Source: DATGUN01 sp035301285
GTDB taxonomy: Bacteria; Bacillota; Bacilli; Bacillales; Amphibacillaceae
Direction: 5' to 3'
Length of the DNA: 64,000 nt
Assembly (NCBI GenBank): GCA_035301285.1
Contig: DATGUN010000018.1
Span: 18,535-82,534 of the forward strand
Part shown: piece by piece, positions 9,267 through 19,196 of the stretch
Layout of the letters: the number at the start of each line of letters is the position of its first letter
How positions within the stretch are numbered: the stretch's first letter is position 1
Made by a program: the position numbers and the translations under genes
Notes under the pieces: model-generated
Database searches by the model: none
The model's input: only the letters and a program-made list of their open reading frames with translations
What the model was told of the DNA's origin: nothing

Positions 9267-10570
9267 TGCGAACGAAAAACTACCCAAAAATTGATGAAAC
9301 CATTTATACCGAAACACTCGATAATGGATTGAAAGTGTGTCTTTTACCCAAACAAAACGTATCTGAAGTGAATGCATTTTTCACGACTAAGTATGGTGCC
9401 AATGACATTTCTTTCACTCCCCTTGGCGAATCGGAGGCCATTCAATCTCCATACGGGGTTGCGCACTTTTTGGAGCATAAAATGTTTGATAAAGGAGATT
9501 ATGACGCATTCGAACGTTTCTCTGAACTGGGCGCCAATGCAAACGCATATACAAATCCAACCCAAACGGCTTACTTATTCGATACAACCGAAAATGCGAT
9601 TGAATGTGTGGAATGGTTGCTCGATTTTGTCCAAAACCCTTATTTCACCGAGGAAACGGTGGAAAAAGAGAAAGGCATCATCACTCAAGAAGCACAAATG
9701 TATGAAGATAACCCTGACCAAAAACTATTCATGGAAACACTTGGGGCGATGTTCAAAAATCATCCTGTCAAACATGAAGTGCTCGGAACGATTGAGTCGA
9801 TCAATCGCATTACAAAAGATGATCTATATACGTGTTATCATACTTTTTATCATCCATCCAACATGACATTATGTGTCACTGGGAACATCGACAAGGACGA
9901 ACTGATGGCTGTCATCCGTCAAAATCAGGCGTCCAAAACGTTTGACGAAGCCGAAGCGATTGAACGATTTATACCTGAAGAACCAACAGACGTCAACGTA
10001 CAATCCAAAGAAATAACACTTCCCGTAACAACTCCCAAAGTGATGTTCGGGATAAAAGAATATGCACGGCCAATCGCCTCCGAGGAATTGGAAAAGCGAA
10101 ACCTATTGACAGAAATGGTACTTGATTATTTATTCGGACGAAGTGGACAATATTTCAAAGAACTGTATGATCAGGGGATCGTCGATTACTCATTTGGGTA
10201 TACGAGCTCAGCGGAGAATGATTTCGGATATGCGATCCTTACTGGAAACACCCCATATCCAGATAGACTTATAAGTGAAATGACACGTTTGCTTGAAGCG
10301 ACAAGTGACTTGGAGCTTTCAAAACGTGATTTCGAACGTATGAAAAAGCGGAAAATAGGTCGCATATTACGTGGCATGAACTCTCAAGATATCATTGCAC
10401 AATCGTATATATGGTATGACGATTACGATTTGGATTACTTTGAAGTGATTCCATATATTGAATCATTGACGCTGGATGAGGTGAATGCATATATCAATGA
10501 CTGGTATGATCCGAAACGCTTGTCTGTCTGTCGTATTAAACCAGAACAAACAATAAATGAAACAGATTGA
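9266..10570 (+). CDS. ymfH: M16 family zinc metallopeptidase YmfH type (catalytic partner)
   Basis: 434 residues, ATG overlapping the previous stop, with AAGGAGGG upstream. The inverted zinc motif HFLEH (about 68-72) is intact, and the distal glutamate lies in the EEETVEKEKGIITQE-like region near 130. It should form a heterodimer with the inactive YmfF-type protein just upstream. Cytoplasmic, with no signal peptide. Usual Bacillus neighbours ymfI/ymfJ are absent; a convergent Nudix gene follows instead. Confidence 0.9.
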   Translation: MRTKNYPKIDETIYTETLDNGLKVCLLPKQNVSEVNAFFTTKYGANDISFTPLGESEAIQSPYGVAHFLEHKMFDKGDYDAFERFSELGANANAYTNPTQTAYLFDTTENAIECVEWLLDFVQNPYFTEETVEKEKGIITQEAQMYEDNPDQKLFMETLGAMFKNHPVKHEVLGTIESINRITKDDLYTCYHTFYHPSNMTLCVTGNIDKDELMAVIRQNQASKTFDEAEAIERFIPEEPTDVNVQSKEITLPVTTPKVMFGIKEYARPIASEELEKRNLLTEMVLDYLFGRSGQYFKELYDQGIVDYSFGYTSSAENDFGYAILTGNTPYPDRLISEMTRLLEATSDLELSKRDFERMKKRKIGRILRGMNSQDIIAQSYIWYDDYDLDYFEVIPYIESLTLDEVNAYINDWYDPKRLSVCRIKPEQTINETD

Positions 10571-10599
10571 TTCACAACAATGAATGACAATCACATATA

Positions 10600-10680
10600 A
10601 GCCGCTCCGGAATTTCGTTTCTTTTTCACAGTGCTAAAGACATTTGTCCAAAGAAAAATCTCGAACGTACCGAGGCGGCT
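10600..10680. repeat. Imperfect long inverted repeat between convergent genes
   Basis: AGCCGCTCCGG (10600-10610) and CCGAGGCGGCT (10670-10680) pair with one shift. A small GACA/TGTC hairpin lies inside. It separates the ymfH stop from the Nudix stop and may act as a two-way terminator, but it has no clear T run. Confidence 0.35.
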
Positions 10681-10711
10681 ATTTAAATCAGATTACATCA
10701 ACACCATTCCC

Positions 10712-11338
10712 CTATTTTCGATCATCACTCAATACAGCAATGAAATGAGCGATGATGTTGGCAGTCAGTCCCCATATCACATGTTGATCATATTGATAAA
10801 AAAGTTCATCGATTTGCTGTTGTTTCCATTGATATTCTTTTCCACCCTGTATCAACTCATAAGGAAAATTATCACTTGGCTCCGCTTTTAAATAAACGGG
10901 ATATTTTTTCGGTGTCGCGTCTAGAAAATACGCTAAGGGCACTGTAAACACAGCGTCCACTTCATTTTGATTTACATCAATTGAATCATACGCCCTGAAT
11001 ATACCAACAAAGGGATAGATCATCCGTCCTTCCGTCACGAGGCAACCTAGCGGGAATACATCATCCACATCAGTCATGTCAACACCAAGTTCCTCCGATG
11101 TTTCACGGAGAGCCGTATATTGATTACTTGGATCTGTTGCGTCCACTCTACCACCCGGAAAACAAACATCACCAGGCTGACTGCGCATATATTTGGACCG
11201 TATTTCAAAAAGGAGATGAATCCCATCTTCCCTTTCAACCAATGGGATAAGGACACTATATTTTCGATAATGTTCTTTTCCAAGTATCGATGGCTCATGG
11301 GTTTTCATTTTTTGCATAACATCCATTACATCCAACAC
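10712..11338 (-). CDS. Nudix hydrolase, CoA diphosphatase type
   Basis: About 208 residues from GTG 11338, six bases after AGGAGG; a longer ATG start at 11398 has no such site. The CoA-pyrophosphatase signature is seen as FEIRSKYMRSQPGDVCFPGG directly before the Nudix box GGRVDATDP...ALRETSEELG. Members hydrolyse CoA or oxidised CoA to 3',5'-ADP and phosphopantetheine in the cytoplasm. Monocistronic, convergent with ymfH. Substrate is inferred from the signature. Confidence 0.85.
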   Translation of the reverse strand: MLDVMDVMQKMKTHEPSILGKEHYRKYSVLIPLVEREDGIHLLFEIRSKYMRSQPGDVCFPGGRVDATDPSNQYTALRETSEELGVDMTDVDDVFPLGCLVTEGRMIYPFVGIFRAYDSIDVNQNEVDAVFTVPLAYFLDATPKKYPVYLKAEPSDNFPYELIQGGKEYQWKQQQIDELFYQYDQHVIWGLTANIIAHFIAVLSDDRK

Positions 11339-11471
11339 ATCCAACCTCCTCGTAACCATTTTACCATAAAAATTGCATTGAATTGATGGTCGAATCACCT
11401 TTCAAATAGAATCGATCCGTATTGCAATATATCTTTCCACTGCCAACAAACGGTTATTATCCCAATGACAT

Positions 11472-11500
11472 TTGACTTTACATAATTTAAAAACTATTAT
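11472..11500 (+). promoter_or_regulatory. Sigma-A promoter of the GH20/lactonase genes
   Basis: TTGACT (11472-11477), 17-base spacer, TATTAT (11495-11500). It lies about 95 bases before the GH20 start. Confidence 0.65.
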
Positions 11501-11531
11501 AAATAGAAATGCGGTTTATATGGTTCATCTT

Positions 11532-11546
11532 TTGTAAGCGATTTAA
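11532..11546 (+). promoter_or_regulatory. cre-like site in the GH20 leader
   Basis: TTGTAAGCGATTTAA matches the CcpA cre consensus at all but one conserved position. It sits about 30 bases after the predicted start of transcription, which would fit road-block catabolite repression. Confidence 0.5.
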
Positions 11547-11594
11547 TGATGCCATAAAAATATGCCGCAAATACAAAATAAGAAAGGTGAAACG

Positions 11595-13505
11595 ATGGAT
11601 ATTCATTTGACTGGACATTATACCAGCATTCAATCGGGAGTAGAAGCTCTGGAATCACACTACCGATTTACGTTGAAAGAACGGGCCGGCATCCAGGTTA
11701 ACTGTCAACAAACAGATAACGATGCACTGAAAGTTGTATTTGACGGTGAACAAGCAACGATTACCTACCAGGTTAAAAGTCATTTTTTCCGTGCATTTGG
11801 ACTTTTTTTGGAAGCGATTCAAAACGGCCAAACGTCTTTTTCCATTATGGAGACACCGCAGTTCAAAACTGTAGGCCCGATGTTCGATCTATCACGGAAT
11901 GCCGTTCTATCCTTCAATACATTCAAAGATCTATGCCGAAAGCTAGCCATTATGGGTTGTAATAGCGCCATGTTGTATATGGAGGATACGTATGAAGTGA
12001 AAGAGGAACCTTATTTTGGTTACATGCGTGGACGGCTGACCGAGAAAGAGTTAAGCGAAATGGATGATTATGCTCATCAATTTGGTATCGAACTCATTCC
12101 ATGTATCCAAACTTTGGCCCATCTTGAAGAATTCTTGAAATGGGATGCTGCCTATTCCTACAGAGATACACGTGGCGCCCTCCTCTTGGAAAACGAAACA
12201 ACATACACCCTTTTGGAAAACATGATCACATCCGTAACAAAACCATTCAGAAGTAAACAGATTCATATTGGCATGGATGAAGCAGAGGAAGTCGGACGTG
12301 GAAGATTTTTAAATGAAAACGGCTATCAAGCACGCAGCGAATTGATGCTGACCCATTTGAATAAGGTCATTCAAATAACGGATGCACTCGGATTACAACC
12401 TAAAATGTGGAGTGACATGTTTTTGAAACTGGCATCCGAAACAGGTGATAGATACAGCCAGGACACCGTTCTTCCAGAAGAGATCATCCAACAAACACCT
12501 GACAACCTCCAACTTGTCTACTGGCAATATAATCAAACGGACAAAAAACATTATGATCGCGTTCTTCGAGAGCACAAACGATTTCGGAAAACACCCGCAT
12601 TCGCTGGTGGCACATGGATCTGGAATACATTTGCGCCAAACTACGGATTTTCCAAGCAAGCGAGTGAACAGGCCTTGATGGCTTGCAAAGAAGCTGGCGT
12701 TGAAGATGTGTTCGTAACCCTTTGGGGTGATGATGGCAATGAGAATAATATCTATCACGCATTATATGGTATACAGTTATACGCGGAACATGCCTATCAC
12801 AAATCGGTCAATGAAGAACATCTCGCCAGGCGTCTCCGATTTACAACAGGTATCGATAAAGATGTGTTCCTGACATTGGCTGCACTCGATACACCACCGG
12901 GAGTAAAGCCGGATAATCTCACCCAGACCAATCCATCTAAATTTCTATTATGGCAAGATGTATTGTTGGGCCTGTTCGATAAGCATGTTGAAGGACTTGA
13001 TCTACACCATTATTATATGAATTTGAATCAACGACTGGCTGATATACAAAGAGCACTGCCACAGCATCTGAAATCCATCTTAAATGTACCCGCAAAATTG
13101 GCGAAAGTTCTCGGCCGTAAAGGGACCATCGGAATTGAACTGAAAGATGCCTATGATACATCGGATAAGACGACTTTGCGCCATATCGCCAATGAAACAT
13201 TGAAGAATCTTATCCAAGACGTGCAAGCTTTACGTGATGCACATCGGAAGCAATGGTTTGAATTATATAAACCATTCGGCTGGGAAATCATCGATATCCG
13301 CTATGGTGGGTTGACGAATCGTCTAGAGACTACAATCTACCGGATTAATGCCTATTTGGACGGACAGATCACTGACATTGAAGAACTTGAACAGGATAGA
13401 CTGTATTTTTCACCACACATCAATGAATCGTCCGCACTAGGTTGGTGCAGTTACTACTACCGGATAGCATCGCCGAACGTGTTTTTCCATGTATTGCCAA
13501 TTTAA
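11595..13505 (+). CDS. GH20 family beta-N-acetylhexosaminidase, cytoplasmic
   Basis: 636 residues from ATG 11595 (AAAGGTG five bases upstream). The catalytic Asp-Glu pair of family 20 is visible in HIGMDEAEE (Asp228, Glu229), preceded by a TIM-barrel region with FDLSRNAVLSF and IPCIQTLAHLEEFLKW. The N-terminal ~85 residues form the usual small alpha/beta domain. There is no signal peptide, so it should act on imported short glycans, releasing terminal GlcNAc-type residues with substrate-assisted catalysis through the N-acetyl group. It begins the cluster running to 23834, followed by a lactonase. Exact glycan not determinable. Confidence 0.85.
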   Translation: MDIHLTGHYTSIQSGVEALESHYRFTLKERAGIQVNCQQTDNDALKVVFDGEQATITYQVKSHFFRAFGLFLEAIQNGQTSFSIMETPQFKTVGPMFDLSRNAVLSFNTFKDLCRKLAIMGCNSAMLYMEDTYEVKEEPYFGYMRGRLTEKELSEMDDYAHQFGIELIPCIQTLAHLEEFLKWDAAYSYRDTRGALLLENETTYTLLENMITSVTKPFRSKQIHIGMDEAEEVGRGRFLNENGYQARSELMLTHLNKVIQITDALGLQPKMWSDMFLKLASETGDRYSQDTVLPEEIIQQTPDNLQLVYWQYNQTDKKHYDRVLREHKRFRKTPAFAGGTWIWNTFAPNYGFSKQASEQALMACKEAGVEDVFVTLWGDDGNENNIYHALYGIQLYAEHAYHKSVNEEHLARRLRFTTGIDKDVFLTLAALDTPPGVKPDNLTQTNPSKFLLWQDVLLGLFDKHVEGLDLHHYYMNLNQRLADIQRALPQHLKSILNVPAKLAKVLGRKGTIGIELKDAYDTSDKTTLRHIANETLKNLIQDVQALRDAHRKQWFELYKPFGWEIIDIRYGGLTNRLETTIYRINAYLDGQITDIEELEQDRLYFSPHINESSALGWCSYYYRIASPNVFFHVLPI

Positions 13506-13549
13506 AAACAAGAATCAAGTCCATCATAATATACGGGGAGGAACGAAAC

Positions 13550-14581
13550 ATGCAACAACGAACATCATATGACATTATTATAGGCAGTTACGGAACGAAA
13601 GATAAAGCAACCATCCACTGGTTGACATTGGATATTAAAGAAGGAAAGTTCCGCCGACTCATGGCCTACAAGGACATTGAAAATCCTTCATACTTGACAG
13701 TAAACCGAGATAAGACAAAGCTTTACGCTATAAGCGAGGTCGATCATGGTAGTATTCACAGCTATCAAATCGATCACCATAAGAATCAATTGTATAAACT
13801 TAATGCCAAACTTACCCATGGATCACCGTGCTATGTAACATTGACTGAAGATGAACAATTTGTACTGAGCGCCAATTATGGTGGCGGTAGTTTTATAAGC
13901 CATTATTTAAATGATGATGGATCACTTGGCACATCATCTGATCTGCTGGTTCATGAAGCCAGTGAACCTGATCGCATCTCGCATATCCATACCATCCGGA
14001 ACATACCCGGGACAGATTATTATATTGCAACAGATCTTGGTCAAGATAAATTATACGTATATATGATCGATTCCAAAGGTCAGTTCCATCTACAGCAGAC
14101 GGTTGATCTACCCGATCGATCGGGTCCAAGGCATATCAGTTTCCACCCGACCTTGAACATCCTATACGTGATTACGGAATTCCAATCAACGGTCTACACG
14201 CTTACATTCACAAATGATTTAAGCCATATGCAATTTATCCAATCATCCCCCACTCTACCGGAAGGATTTTTGGGTAATAATTACGGAGCGGATATTCATG
14301 TCACAGACTCAGGAAAGTTTTTGTTCACATCGAACCGCGGACATCATTCGGTAACGACATTTAAAATATCATCCGACGGTACAATTGAACCATTTACGTA
14401 CACACCTACACATGGTGAATGGCCGCGTCATTTTACCATTTTGCCTGACGGTCCTTACATGATTATAGCGAACGAACATACCAACAATATCGTTGGCATG
14501 GCCATCAAGGATAACGGGGAATTGGAACAGGTAACTGCCCCATATCCAATCGATGCGCCCGTCTGTATTAAAAGTTTATAA
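13550..14581 (+). CDS. Seven-bladed beta-propeller lactonase (YkgB/6-phosphogluconolactonase family)
   Basis: 343 residues from ATG 13550 with GGGGAGG upstream, 44 bases after the GH20 gene. Repeated propeller blades are visible (NPSYLTVNRDKTKLYA, GSPCYVTLTEDEQFVL, GPRHISFHPTLNILYV, WPRHFTILPDGPYMI). The conserved residues of cytoplasmic cycloisomerase-2/Pgl proteins are present. Members open aldono-lactones. In this cluster a lactone of an N-acetylhexosaminic acid is a more likely substrate than 6-phosphogluconolactone; that is inference from neighbours. Confidence 0.8.
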   Translation: MQQRTSYDIIIGSYGTKDKATIHWLTLDIKEGKFRRLMAYKDIENPSYLTVNRDKTKLYAISEVDHGSIHSYQIDHHKNQLYKLNAKLTHGSPCYVTLTEDEQFVLSANYGGGSFISHYLNDDGSLGTSSDLLVHEASEPDRISHIHTIRNIPGTDYYIATDLGQDKLYVYMIDSKGQFHLQQTVDLPDRSGPRHISFHPTLNILYVITEFQSTVYTLTFTNDLSHMQFIQSSPTLPEGFLGNNYGADIHVTDSGKFLFTSNRGHHSVTTFKISSDGTIEPFTYTPTHGEWPRHFTILPDGPYMIIANEHTNNIVGMAIKDNGELEQVTAPYPIDAPVCIKSL

Positions 14582-14650
14582 ATGGATTTCATATATTCAA
14601 GAAAGTTTTTATGCCTATAACACCGGTATTTATGGGGTTATACTGCCCTA

Positions 14651-14664
14651 AACATTATAATGTT
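14651..14664. promoter_or_regulatory. Palindrome upstream of the ABC-importer promoter
   Basis: AACATTATAATGTT is a perfect 14-bp palindrome ending 11 bases before the -35 element. The half-site AATGTT occurs twice more, at about 14672 and 14694, across the promoter. A candidate operator for the GntR/UTRA protein at the end of the cluster. Confidence 0.45.
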
Positions 14665-14675
14665 ATAAGATAATG

Positions 14676-14704
14676 TTGATTTTACTGTAAAACAATGTTA
14701 ATAT
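14676..14704 (+). promoter_or_regulatory. Sigma-A promoter of the importer/catabolic operon
   Basis: TTGATT (14676-14681), 17-base spacer, TAATAT (14699-14704). It drives the gene for the solute-binding lipoprotein and probably everything to 23834. Confidence 0.65.
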
Positions 14705-14712
14705 TACCTACA

Positions 14713-14727
14713 GGGAAAGCGCTTCCA
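14713..14727 (+). promoter_or_regulatory. cre site (CcpA operator)
   Basis: GGGAAAGCGCTTCCA lies just after the predicted transcription start and matches the cre consensus except at the first two positions. Supports catabolite repression of the operon. Confidence 0.6.
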
Positions 14728-14847
14728 GAATCTAGGGGGTAAATTGAAGCCTTATAAAGCAGCTATACAAGGGGGGGAATAGTTGCAAATTCTAAACTAA
14801 TAGATGGACGTCATTGGAATCCGGATAATTTTAAAGGAGGGTAATTT

Positions 14848-16482
14848 GTGAAATTGACGAAATATTTTGCCATGCTCTTCGGCATCATTGTCATTGCTAC
14901 GCTGACAGCCTGTAGTGGTAACGATGGTTCTGATAAAGCGAGTGGCAAAGAAAATGTTGAAAATGCGGCAAATGATGACAACTTCAACAAAGAAGGTATG
15001 CCGATTGTTGAGGATGAAATCGATCTGGAGATATTCGCCAACAAACCTGCCCAGAATGAAGATAATGATTGGAATGATATTCTGATCTGGAACCATTACA
15101 AAGATGAGACAAACATCAATGTAAATTGGAACACAATTGATCCAGACGCACTTGAGGAAAAAAGAAACTTGGCACTTGCGGGAGGAGAAGTTCCAGATGC
15201 TTTCTTCCTATCAGAAATATCCAACTCAGATCTATTAAAATATGGCAGTCAAGGAACATTCATTCCATTAAACGACTTGATTGATGAATACGCACCAAAT
15301 CTAAGTGAATTGATGGATAATGATCCAAGCATCCAAAAAGCATTAACCTTTCCGGATGGCAACATTTATTCCATGCCTGCACTGATTGAAGAAGATTTTC
15401 TATCACTCCGTCTCAGTGCACGGCCTTGGATAAACGAAGATTGGCTCGATGATTTGAACATGGATATGCCGGAGACGACAGATGAATTCCATGCGTATTT
15501 GAAAGCGGTTAAGGAAGCAGATCCAAACGATGGCAACACCGTTCCATATGGCGGTACTGATATTGCGGAGATGATGCAATGGCTTTCTGGCTCCTTTGGG
15601 GTAATGAATCGTGGACCTTCCAATACCAATTTTGATTTAGATCCGGATGATGACTCTAAGGTGCGTTTTTATCCAACAACTGATGAATACAAAGCATTGT
15701 TGGAATATATGCACGAATTATACGATGAAGGCCTGATCGATCAACGTATCTTTTCTATAGAATGGGGGCAATTCCTCTCGAATGCATCTGAAAACCAATA
15801 CGGAAGCATGATATTCTACGACCCGACCGATCTGTTCGGCGAGGAAATAGGGTCACAGTTCAATAGTTTGGCAGCATTGGAAGGTCCGGACGGTCATCAA
15901 GCATATCACAAAGTTTCCTCGTCCATCTGGGACCCAGCGAACCTTGTGATTACAGACGAAAACGAAAATCCAGCTGCTACCGTCCGCTGGATGGATCACT
16001 TCTACAGTGACGAAGGGGCAAAACTTTATTATATGGGTGTAGAAGATGAGACTTATGAAGTAGATGACGATGGTGAAATCACATATGTCGATAGTATTCT
16101 AAATCCTGAAGGTGACATGACATTTGAACAGGCCATCGCGAAACAGTTGACATGGCTTGGATCTATCAATGGGATTATCAAAGCTGACTTTTTCCAAGGT
16201 GGCGAAACAGCACCGCAATCGATGGAAGCAGCCGAAAAAATAGAGCCTTATGCCGAGGAAGAAATCTGGCCGCGATTTACATTCACTGCCGATGAAAATA
16301 AAGTGTTGCAATCCCAAGGCCAGGATTTAACAAAATATGTTGAGGAAATGCGTGATAAGTTCATCACCGGAGATGAAGATTTAAGCAATTGGGATGAATA
16401 CCTTGAGACAGTCGAAAAAAATGGACTGGAAAAAGTGACAGAAGTTCACCAGGATGCATACGACCGTTACCTCGATAATTGA
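14848..16482 (+). CDS. Sugar ABC transporter solute-binding lipoprotein (LplA-like)
   Basis: 544 residues, GTG start after AAAGGAGGG. Signal peptide with lipobox LTAC (Cys22), then a linker and a very acidic binding protein of the large LplA/YtcQ type, with ALAGGEVPDAFF, FIPLNDLIDEYAPNL and the C-terminal region expected. It is anchored outside the membrane and delivers an oligosaccharide or sugar acid to the two permeases just downstream. No ATPase gene is present, as usual for this class, which borrows MsmX. A GC-rich stem-loop follows the gene at about 16499-16537 and may lower permease expression. Confidence 0.9.
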   Translation: MKLTKYFAMLFGIIVIATLTACSGNDGSDKASGKENVENAANDDNFNKEGMPIVEDEIDLEIFANKPAQNEDNDWNDILIWNHYKDETNINVNWNTIDPDALEEKRNLALAGGEVPDAFFLSEISNSDLLKYGSQGTFIPLNDLIDEYAPNLSELMDNDPSIQKALTFPDGNIYSMPALIEEDFLSLRLSARPWINEDWLDDLNMDMPETTDEFHAYLKAVKEADPNDGNTVPYGGTDIAEMMQWLSGSFGVMNRGPSNTNFDLDPDDDSKVRFYPTTDEYKALLEYMHELYDEGLIDQRIFSIEWGQFLSNASENQYGSMIFYDPTDLFGEEIGSQFNSLAALEGPDGHQAYHKVSSSIWDPANLVITDENENPAATVRWMDHFYSDEGAKLYYMGVEDETYEVDDDGEITYVDSILNPEGDMTFEQAIAKQLTWLGSINGIIKADFFQGGETAPQSMEAAEKIEPYAEEEIWPRFTFTADENKVLQSQGQDLTKYVEEMRDKFITGDEDLSNWDEYLETVEKNGLEKVTEVHQDAYDRYLDN

Positions 16483-16592
16483 ATATGTAAAAAAACATTC
16501 GGGATGAGGAAGGGGCATCTCCCCCTCCCTTCTCCCCATGTCACCATTTACAAATGAAATTTGGCTTTCACGAAAGGAGGATATACTCCATC

Positions 16593-17540
16593 ATGGCAAC
16601 CAGCTCAGCCAAGAAAGCATTATCCGGAAAAAACAAGAAAAATTATTACCTTAAAAGTATCAAACGCAACTGGCAGCTGTATGTCTTTCTGTTGCCTGCC
16701 ATCACCTATTTCTTTATTTTTCATTACATACCAATGTACGGTGTCCAGATTGCATTCAAAGAATACATCGCCAACCTGGGAATCTTCGGCAGTCCTTGGG
16801 TCGGACTCGAGCATTTCGATCGTTTTTTCAATTCCTATTACTTCTGGCGGCTCTTGAAAAACACCATCATTTTAAATGCCTATAATTTAATCTTGTTTCC
16901 ATTACCGATCATTTTTGCCCTTTCTTTAAATGAACTGAAAAATGGTCCATTTAAAAAGTGGGCACAAACATTGACATATGCTCCCCATTTTATATCTGTC
17001 GTCGTTGTCGTCGGGATGCTAGTTGCATTTTTAGATCCTTCAACAGGTTTGGTGAATCATATCATACACCTGTTTGGAGGCGAATCGATTCCGTTTTTGA
17101 CGAGTCCTGAATGGTTCAGGCATATTTTCGTTTGGTCGGGTCAATGGCAAACACTTGGATGGGGCACAATCATTTACTTGGCAGCACTCGCGGGAGTGAA
17201 TCCGGAATTGCATGAAGCTGCAAAAGTGGACGGTGCCACACGCATGCAACGTATTATGCATATCAACGTCCCTTCGATTCTCCCGACGATAGTCATCCTA
17301 TTTATTTTGAACATCGGTAATTTTATGCAAATCGGATTCGAAAAAGTATTGTTGATGCAAAACACGTTAAACTCCGAAACGTCGGATATCATTCAAACCT
17401 TTGTATATGAAACAGGATTGCTTGAAGGTCAGTATAGTTTTGCAGCGGCTATTGGACTATTTGAATCCGCGATCAATATCGCCTTGCTCATTACAGTCAA
17501 TCAGATGGCACGAAAAGTAAGTAATAATAGCCTATGGTAG
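16593..17540 (+). CDS. Sugar ABC transporter permease (LplB-like)
   Basis: 315 residues from ATG 16593; AAGGAGG lies about 12 bases upstream, slightly far. Six membrane segments are apparent, with the CUT1-type start LYVFLLPAITYFFIFHYIPMYG cut here to its key part FFIFHYIPMYG, and the EAA loop EAAKVDGATRMQRI that docks with the ATPase. Works with the next permease and the lipoprotein at 14848. An earlier in-frame ATG at 16554 is possible but lacks a binding site. Confidence 0.9.
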   Translation: MATSSAKKALSGKNKKNYYLKSIKRNWQLYVFLLPAITYFFIFHYIPMYGVQIAFKEYIANLGIFGSPWVGLEHFDRFFNSYYFWRLLKNTIILNAYNLILFPLPIIFALSLNELKNGPFKKWAQTLTYAPHFISVVVVVGMLVAFLDPSTGLVNHIIHLFGGESIPFLTSPEWFRHIFVWSGQWQTLGWGTIIYLAALAGVNPELHEAAKVDGATRMQRIMHINVPSILPTIVILFILNIGNFMQIGFEKVLLMQNTLNSETSDIIQTFVYETGLLEGQYSFAAAIGLFESAINIALLITVNQMARKVSNNSLW

Positions 17541-17551
17541 GAGGGAAAAAG

Positions 17552-18448
17552 ATGTCCAAGTTCAGTTTATCGGATAAAACCTTCGATCGAATCAATTTTT
17601 TATTCGTACTGATGATCACACTCATCATCATATACCCGCTCGTTTTTGTACTCAGCGCCTCCATCAGTGATCCACAGGCCGTAAACACCGGAAAACTGTG
17701 GCTATGGCCAGTCGATATAACATTTGATGGCTTTGCTCGTATTTTCCAAAACAAAGCCATCTGGATAGGGTATCGAAATACAATCTATTATACCTTTGTC
17801 GGTGTGTGTATCCATTTATTCGTCCTTTTGCCATGCGCATATGCCTTATCACGCAAAGAATTACTGGCGACGAAATTCTTTCTATGGTTTATATTGTTTA
17901 CAATGTTATTTAACGGTGGATTGATTCCGACGTATTTGGTCGTCAAGAACCTTGGCATGGTGAACTCCATGTGGGCGATTGTCATTCCGGGTGTAGTAGG
18001 TGCTTGGTCGATCCTTGTTGCGCGATCATTCTTCCAGCAAACAATACCCGACCAATTAGTTGAAGCTGCCAAAATAGATGGTTCCAGCGATTTTCATCTA
18101 TTCTTCCGGATTGTTCTTCCTTTATCCATGCCAATTATAGCGGTCATGGCATTGTTTCATGCCGTTGCACTGTGGAATCAATATTTCAATGCTTTGATTT
18201 ATCTATCCGATGAAGAACTTTATCCACTTCAGCTTATTCTGAGGCAAATACTTATTTTGAATGAAGTCAGCGCTGATAGTGCGGCATCGGCTGCCGGAAG
18301 TGCCCAATCCTTTACAGATCAAATCAAGACCGCTTCACTTGTGAAATATGCTGTTATTATCGTGTCTGCATTGCCTTTGCTTATCGTATATCCATTTTTA
18401 CAACGGTTCTTTGTTAAAGGTGTGCTCATCGGATCTGTGAAAGAATAA
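17552..18448 (+). CDS. Sugar ABC transporter permease (LplC/YtcP-like)
   Basis: 298 residues from ATG 17552 after TAGGAGGG. Six membrane segments, a short N-terminal cytoplasmic part, and the EAA loop EAAKIDGSSDFHLFFRIVLP. It is the second membrane subunit of the importer; CUT1-2 class permease pairs of this kind import di- to oligosaccharides and uronate-type sugars. Twelve bases separate it from the first permease. The ATPase must be supplied from elsewhere. Confidence 0.9.
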   Translation: MSKFSLSDKTFDRINFLFVLMITLIIIYPLVFVLSASISDPQAVNTGKLWLWPVDITFDGFARIFQNKAIWIGYRNTIYYTFVGVCIHLFVLLPCAYALSRKELLATKFFLWFILFTMLFNGGLIPTYLVVKNLGMVNSMWAIVIPGVVGAWSILVARSFFQQTIPDQLVEAAKIDGSSDFHLFFRIVLPLSMPIIAVMALFHAVALWNQYFNALIYLSDEELYPLQLILRQILILNEVSADSAASAAGSAQSFTDQIKTASLVKYAVIIVSALPLLIVYPFLQRFFVKGVLIGSVKE

Positions 18449-18480
18449 TAACATGACTTCAAATGAAAGAGGTGAAGACA

Positions 18481-19122
18481 ATGTACGGGTTCATTTTAGG
18501 GTATTATCGGTTCAGTGTATGGACGTTACGTCTGGCATACGTCAATTTCTGCTGGATCCTGTTTACACTACTGGGTTTGGTACTATTCGGATTCATGCCA
18601 GCCACAGCGGCCATGTTCTCGATTGTCAGGAAGTGGATTGAGGGGAACGAAGACATTCCAGTTTTCACAACATTTCTAAAACATTTCAAGAAAAACTTTA
18701 TCGAAACGAATGGATTGGGGCTCGTCATTTTCCTGATTGGATACCTATTATTGACAGAGTTTCAGATTCTGAGGATACAAGATAGCATTGTTTACTACGC
18801 CGTCAGTATTGCCGTCATGGCAACATTGATGCTTTATGTTGTGATGGTTGTTTACTTCTTTCCTGTTTTTGTACATTTTAAACTGAAATGGGTGGATTAC
18901 CTGAAATGGCCGTTCATTATCGGCATCGTACATCCCATCTTAACATTGGTGACGTGTGTCGGATTGGGGCTTCTGTATTACGTGACATGGATAACCATCC
19001 CCGCCCTGTTATTCTTTTTCGGAGGAAGTGTGACTGCCCTTCTGGTCATGCTGGCCATTTCACAAACCTTTTCAAAATACGAACGGACGCATACAACATC
19101 AAATGTAAACCAAGCAATGTAA
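18481..19122 (+). CDS. YesL-like DUF624 membrane protein
   Basis: 213 residues from ATG 18481 (AGAGGTG upstream). Four to five membrane segments and the family pattern at the N-terminus (NFCWILFTLLGLVLFGFMPA, shown as a typical DUF624 start). Proteins of this family sit almost only beside LplABC-type importers; their role is unknown, possibly in transporter assembly or regulation. Its position between the permeases and the catabolic enzymes fits that pattern. Confidence 0.8.
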   Translation: MYGFILGYYRFSVWTLRLAYVNFCWILFTLLGLVLFGFMPATAAMFSIVRKWIEGNEDIPVFTTFLKHFKKNFIETNGLGLVIFLIGYLLLTEFQILRIQDSIVYYAVSIAVMATLMLYVVMVVYFFPVFVHFKLKWVDYLKWPFIIGIVHPILTLVTCVGLGLLYYVTWITIPALLFFFGGSVTALLVMLAISQTFSKYERTHTTSNVNQAM

Positions 19123-19196
19123 CAGCGGCGGAAAATCTTATTTCCCTTGTTCAATGGACAGCATGACATCGAGCACACTACGAAGGAGCAAATAAA

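Noticed and set aside
10600..10680. Ordinary rho-independent terminator
   Set aside because: Arms are imperfect, the loop is long and no T run follows on either strand; kept only as an inverted repeat.
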